From assembly GCA_017419895.1 (NCBI GenBank), contig JAFOKI010000258.1, positions 1 through 7,789 on the forward strand: a stretch of DNA of 7,789 bases, given 5' to 3'. A program made the translations under genes and the position numbers. Positions 7,742-7,789 of the stretch are shown here, piece by piece. Positions within the stretch are counted from its first letter, which is position 1. Every line of letters begins with the position of its first letter. A model generated the notes under the pieces. It was not told where the DNA came from. It ran no database searches and saw only the letters and a program-made list of their open reading frames with translations. This stretch comes from Eubacterium sp. Its GTDB lineage: Bacteria > Bacillota > Clostridia > Peptostreptococcales > Anaerovoracaceae.

Positions 7742-7762
7742 CTTTGTTAAACGCAGTGTCAG
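7742..7762 (-). repeat. Right arm of the perfect 21-bp inverted repeat
   Basis: Exact reverse complement of 7548-7568. On the minus strand it begins CTGACACTGCG, and bases 7759-7761 read TGA in that direction, mirroring the stop codon in the left arm. Confidence 0.9.
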
Positions 7763-7789
7763 AACGAAAGCTTTCCGATGTAATTCGAC
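7759..7789 (-). CDS. Possible 3' end of a convergent gene, last nine codons
   Basis: From the right edge, one minus-strand frame reads SNYIGKLSF and stops at TGA (7759-7761). The terminator-like hairpin at 7703-7736 lies just beyond that stop, as expected for a gene end. Nine codons are far too few to name a product or to prove coding. I base the call on the hairpin position and the mirrored stop codon. Confidence 0.3.
   Translation of the reverse strand, partial: SNYIGKLSF

Larger units (their letters stand above)
7548..7762. other. Structured intergenic element bounded by 21-bp inverted repeats
   Basis: The outer repeat closes a 215-base region that can fold as a cloverleaf with three arms: 7574-7603 (11 bp), 7613-7693 (15 bp with one mismatch, plus an inner 7-bp hairpin) and 7705-7736 (10 bp). 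Only about 5 to 11 bases separate the stems. The two outer arms resemble intrinsic terminators facing opposite ways; the outer stem and the middle arm are unexplained. Possible natures are a non-coding RNA or paired 3' ends of convergent transcripts, a MITE- or ERIC-like repeat, or an invertible segment. Flanks show only an AA on each side, too short to claim a target-site duplication. No open frame of note lies inside. Confidence 0.6.

Noticed and set aside
7558..7752. Integron attC-like ends: GTTTAAC (7558-7564) and GTTAAAC (7746-7752) fit the RYYYAAC / GTTRRRY core patterns
   Set aside because: The stem is perfect over 21 bp rather than imperfect with bulged bases, the span is longer than typical attC sites, and there is no cassette or integrase. 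The pattern is short and partly palindromic, so a chance match is likely.
7766..7775. 10-bp palindrome GAAAGCTTTC
   Set aside because: Short, AT-rich and probably inside the end of a coding frame; no sign that it is a site.

Overview
The window looks like core chromosome of a low- to mid-GC Gram-positive anaerobe, most likely a clostridial Firmicute (Lachnospiraceae/Eubacteriales-like). The reasons are a pyruvate carboxylase of the single-chain type, a TypA/BipA translational GTPase, a LemA protein, a Firmicutes-type uracil-DNA glycosylase, the ACT-domain/UPF0210 gene pair, and strong AGGAGG-type ribosome binding sites. Base composition is close to 50% GC by eye. The taxonomic placement is inference. 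I see no mobile-element gene, tRNA, rRNA or CRISPR array.

Layout. Four genes are read on the minus strand, in the order ung (uracil-DNA glycosylase), lemA, typA and pyc. The pyc gene runs off the left edge and lacks its C-terminal part. Spacing is tight between ung and lemA (15 bases) and between typA and pyc (1 base). LemA and typA are separated by 117 bases that hold two related tandem hairpins. On the plus strand, divergent from ung, lies a two-gene unit: a small ACT-domain protein (UPF0237 type) followed by a UPF0210/DUF711 (PFL-like) protein. The divergent intergenic region carries a good extended -10 promoter for the plus unit, a weaker candidate promoter for ung, and a perfect 7+7 dyad between them that could be an operator.

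The right end is the most unusual part. A perfect 21-bp inverted repeat (7548-7568 and 7742-7762) encloses 173 bases that hold three further hairpins. Together they can draw as a large cloverleaf: an outer 21-bp stem plus arms of 11 bp, 15 bp (one mismatch) and 10 bp. The left repeat contains the TGA stop of the UPF0210 gene. The right repeat contains a TGA that may end a convergent minus-strand gene of which only about nine codons are visible. The two outer arms look like intrinsic terminators, one for each converging gene. The long middle arm and the 21-bp repeats are not explained by termination alone. They suggest a structured RNA, a MITE/ERIC-like intergenic element, or an invertible segment.

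How the genes may work together: ung repairs uracil in DNA, TypA acts on ribosomes and stress adaptation, and Pyc feeds oxaloacetate to central metabolism. These do not form one pathway and look like a housekeeping cluster. The ACT/UPF0210 pair is a conserved unit whose biochemical role is not established.
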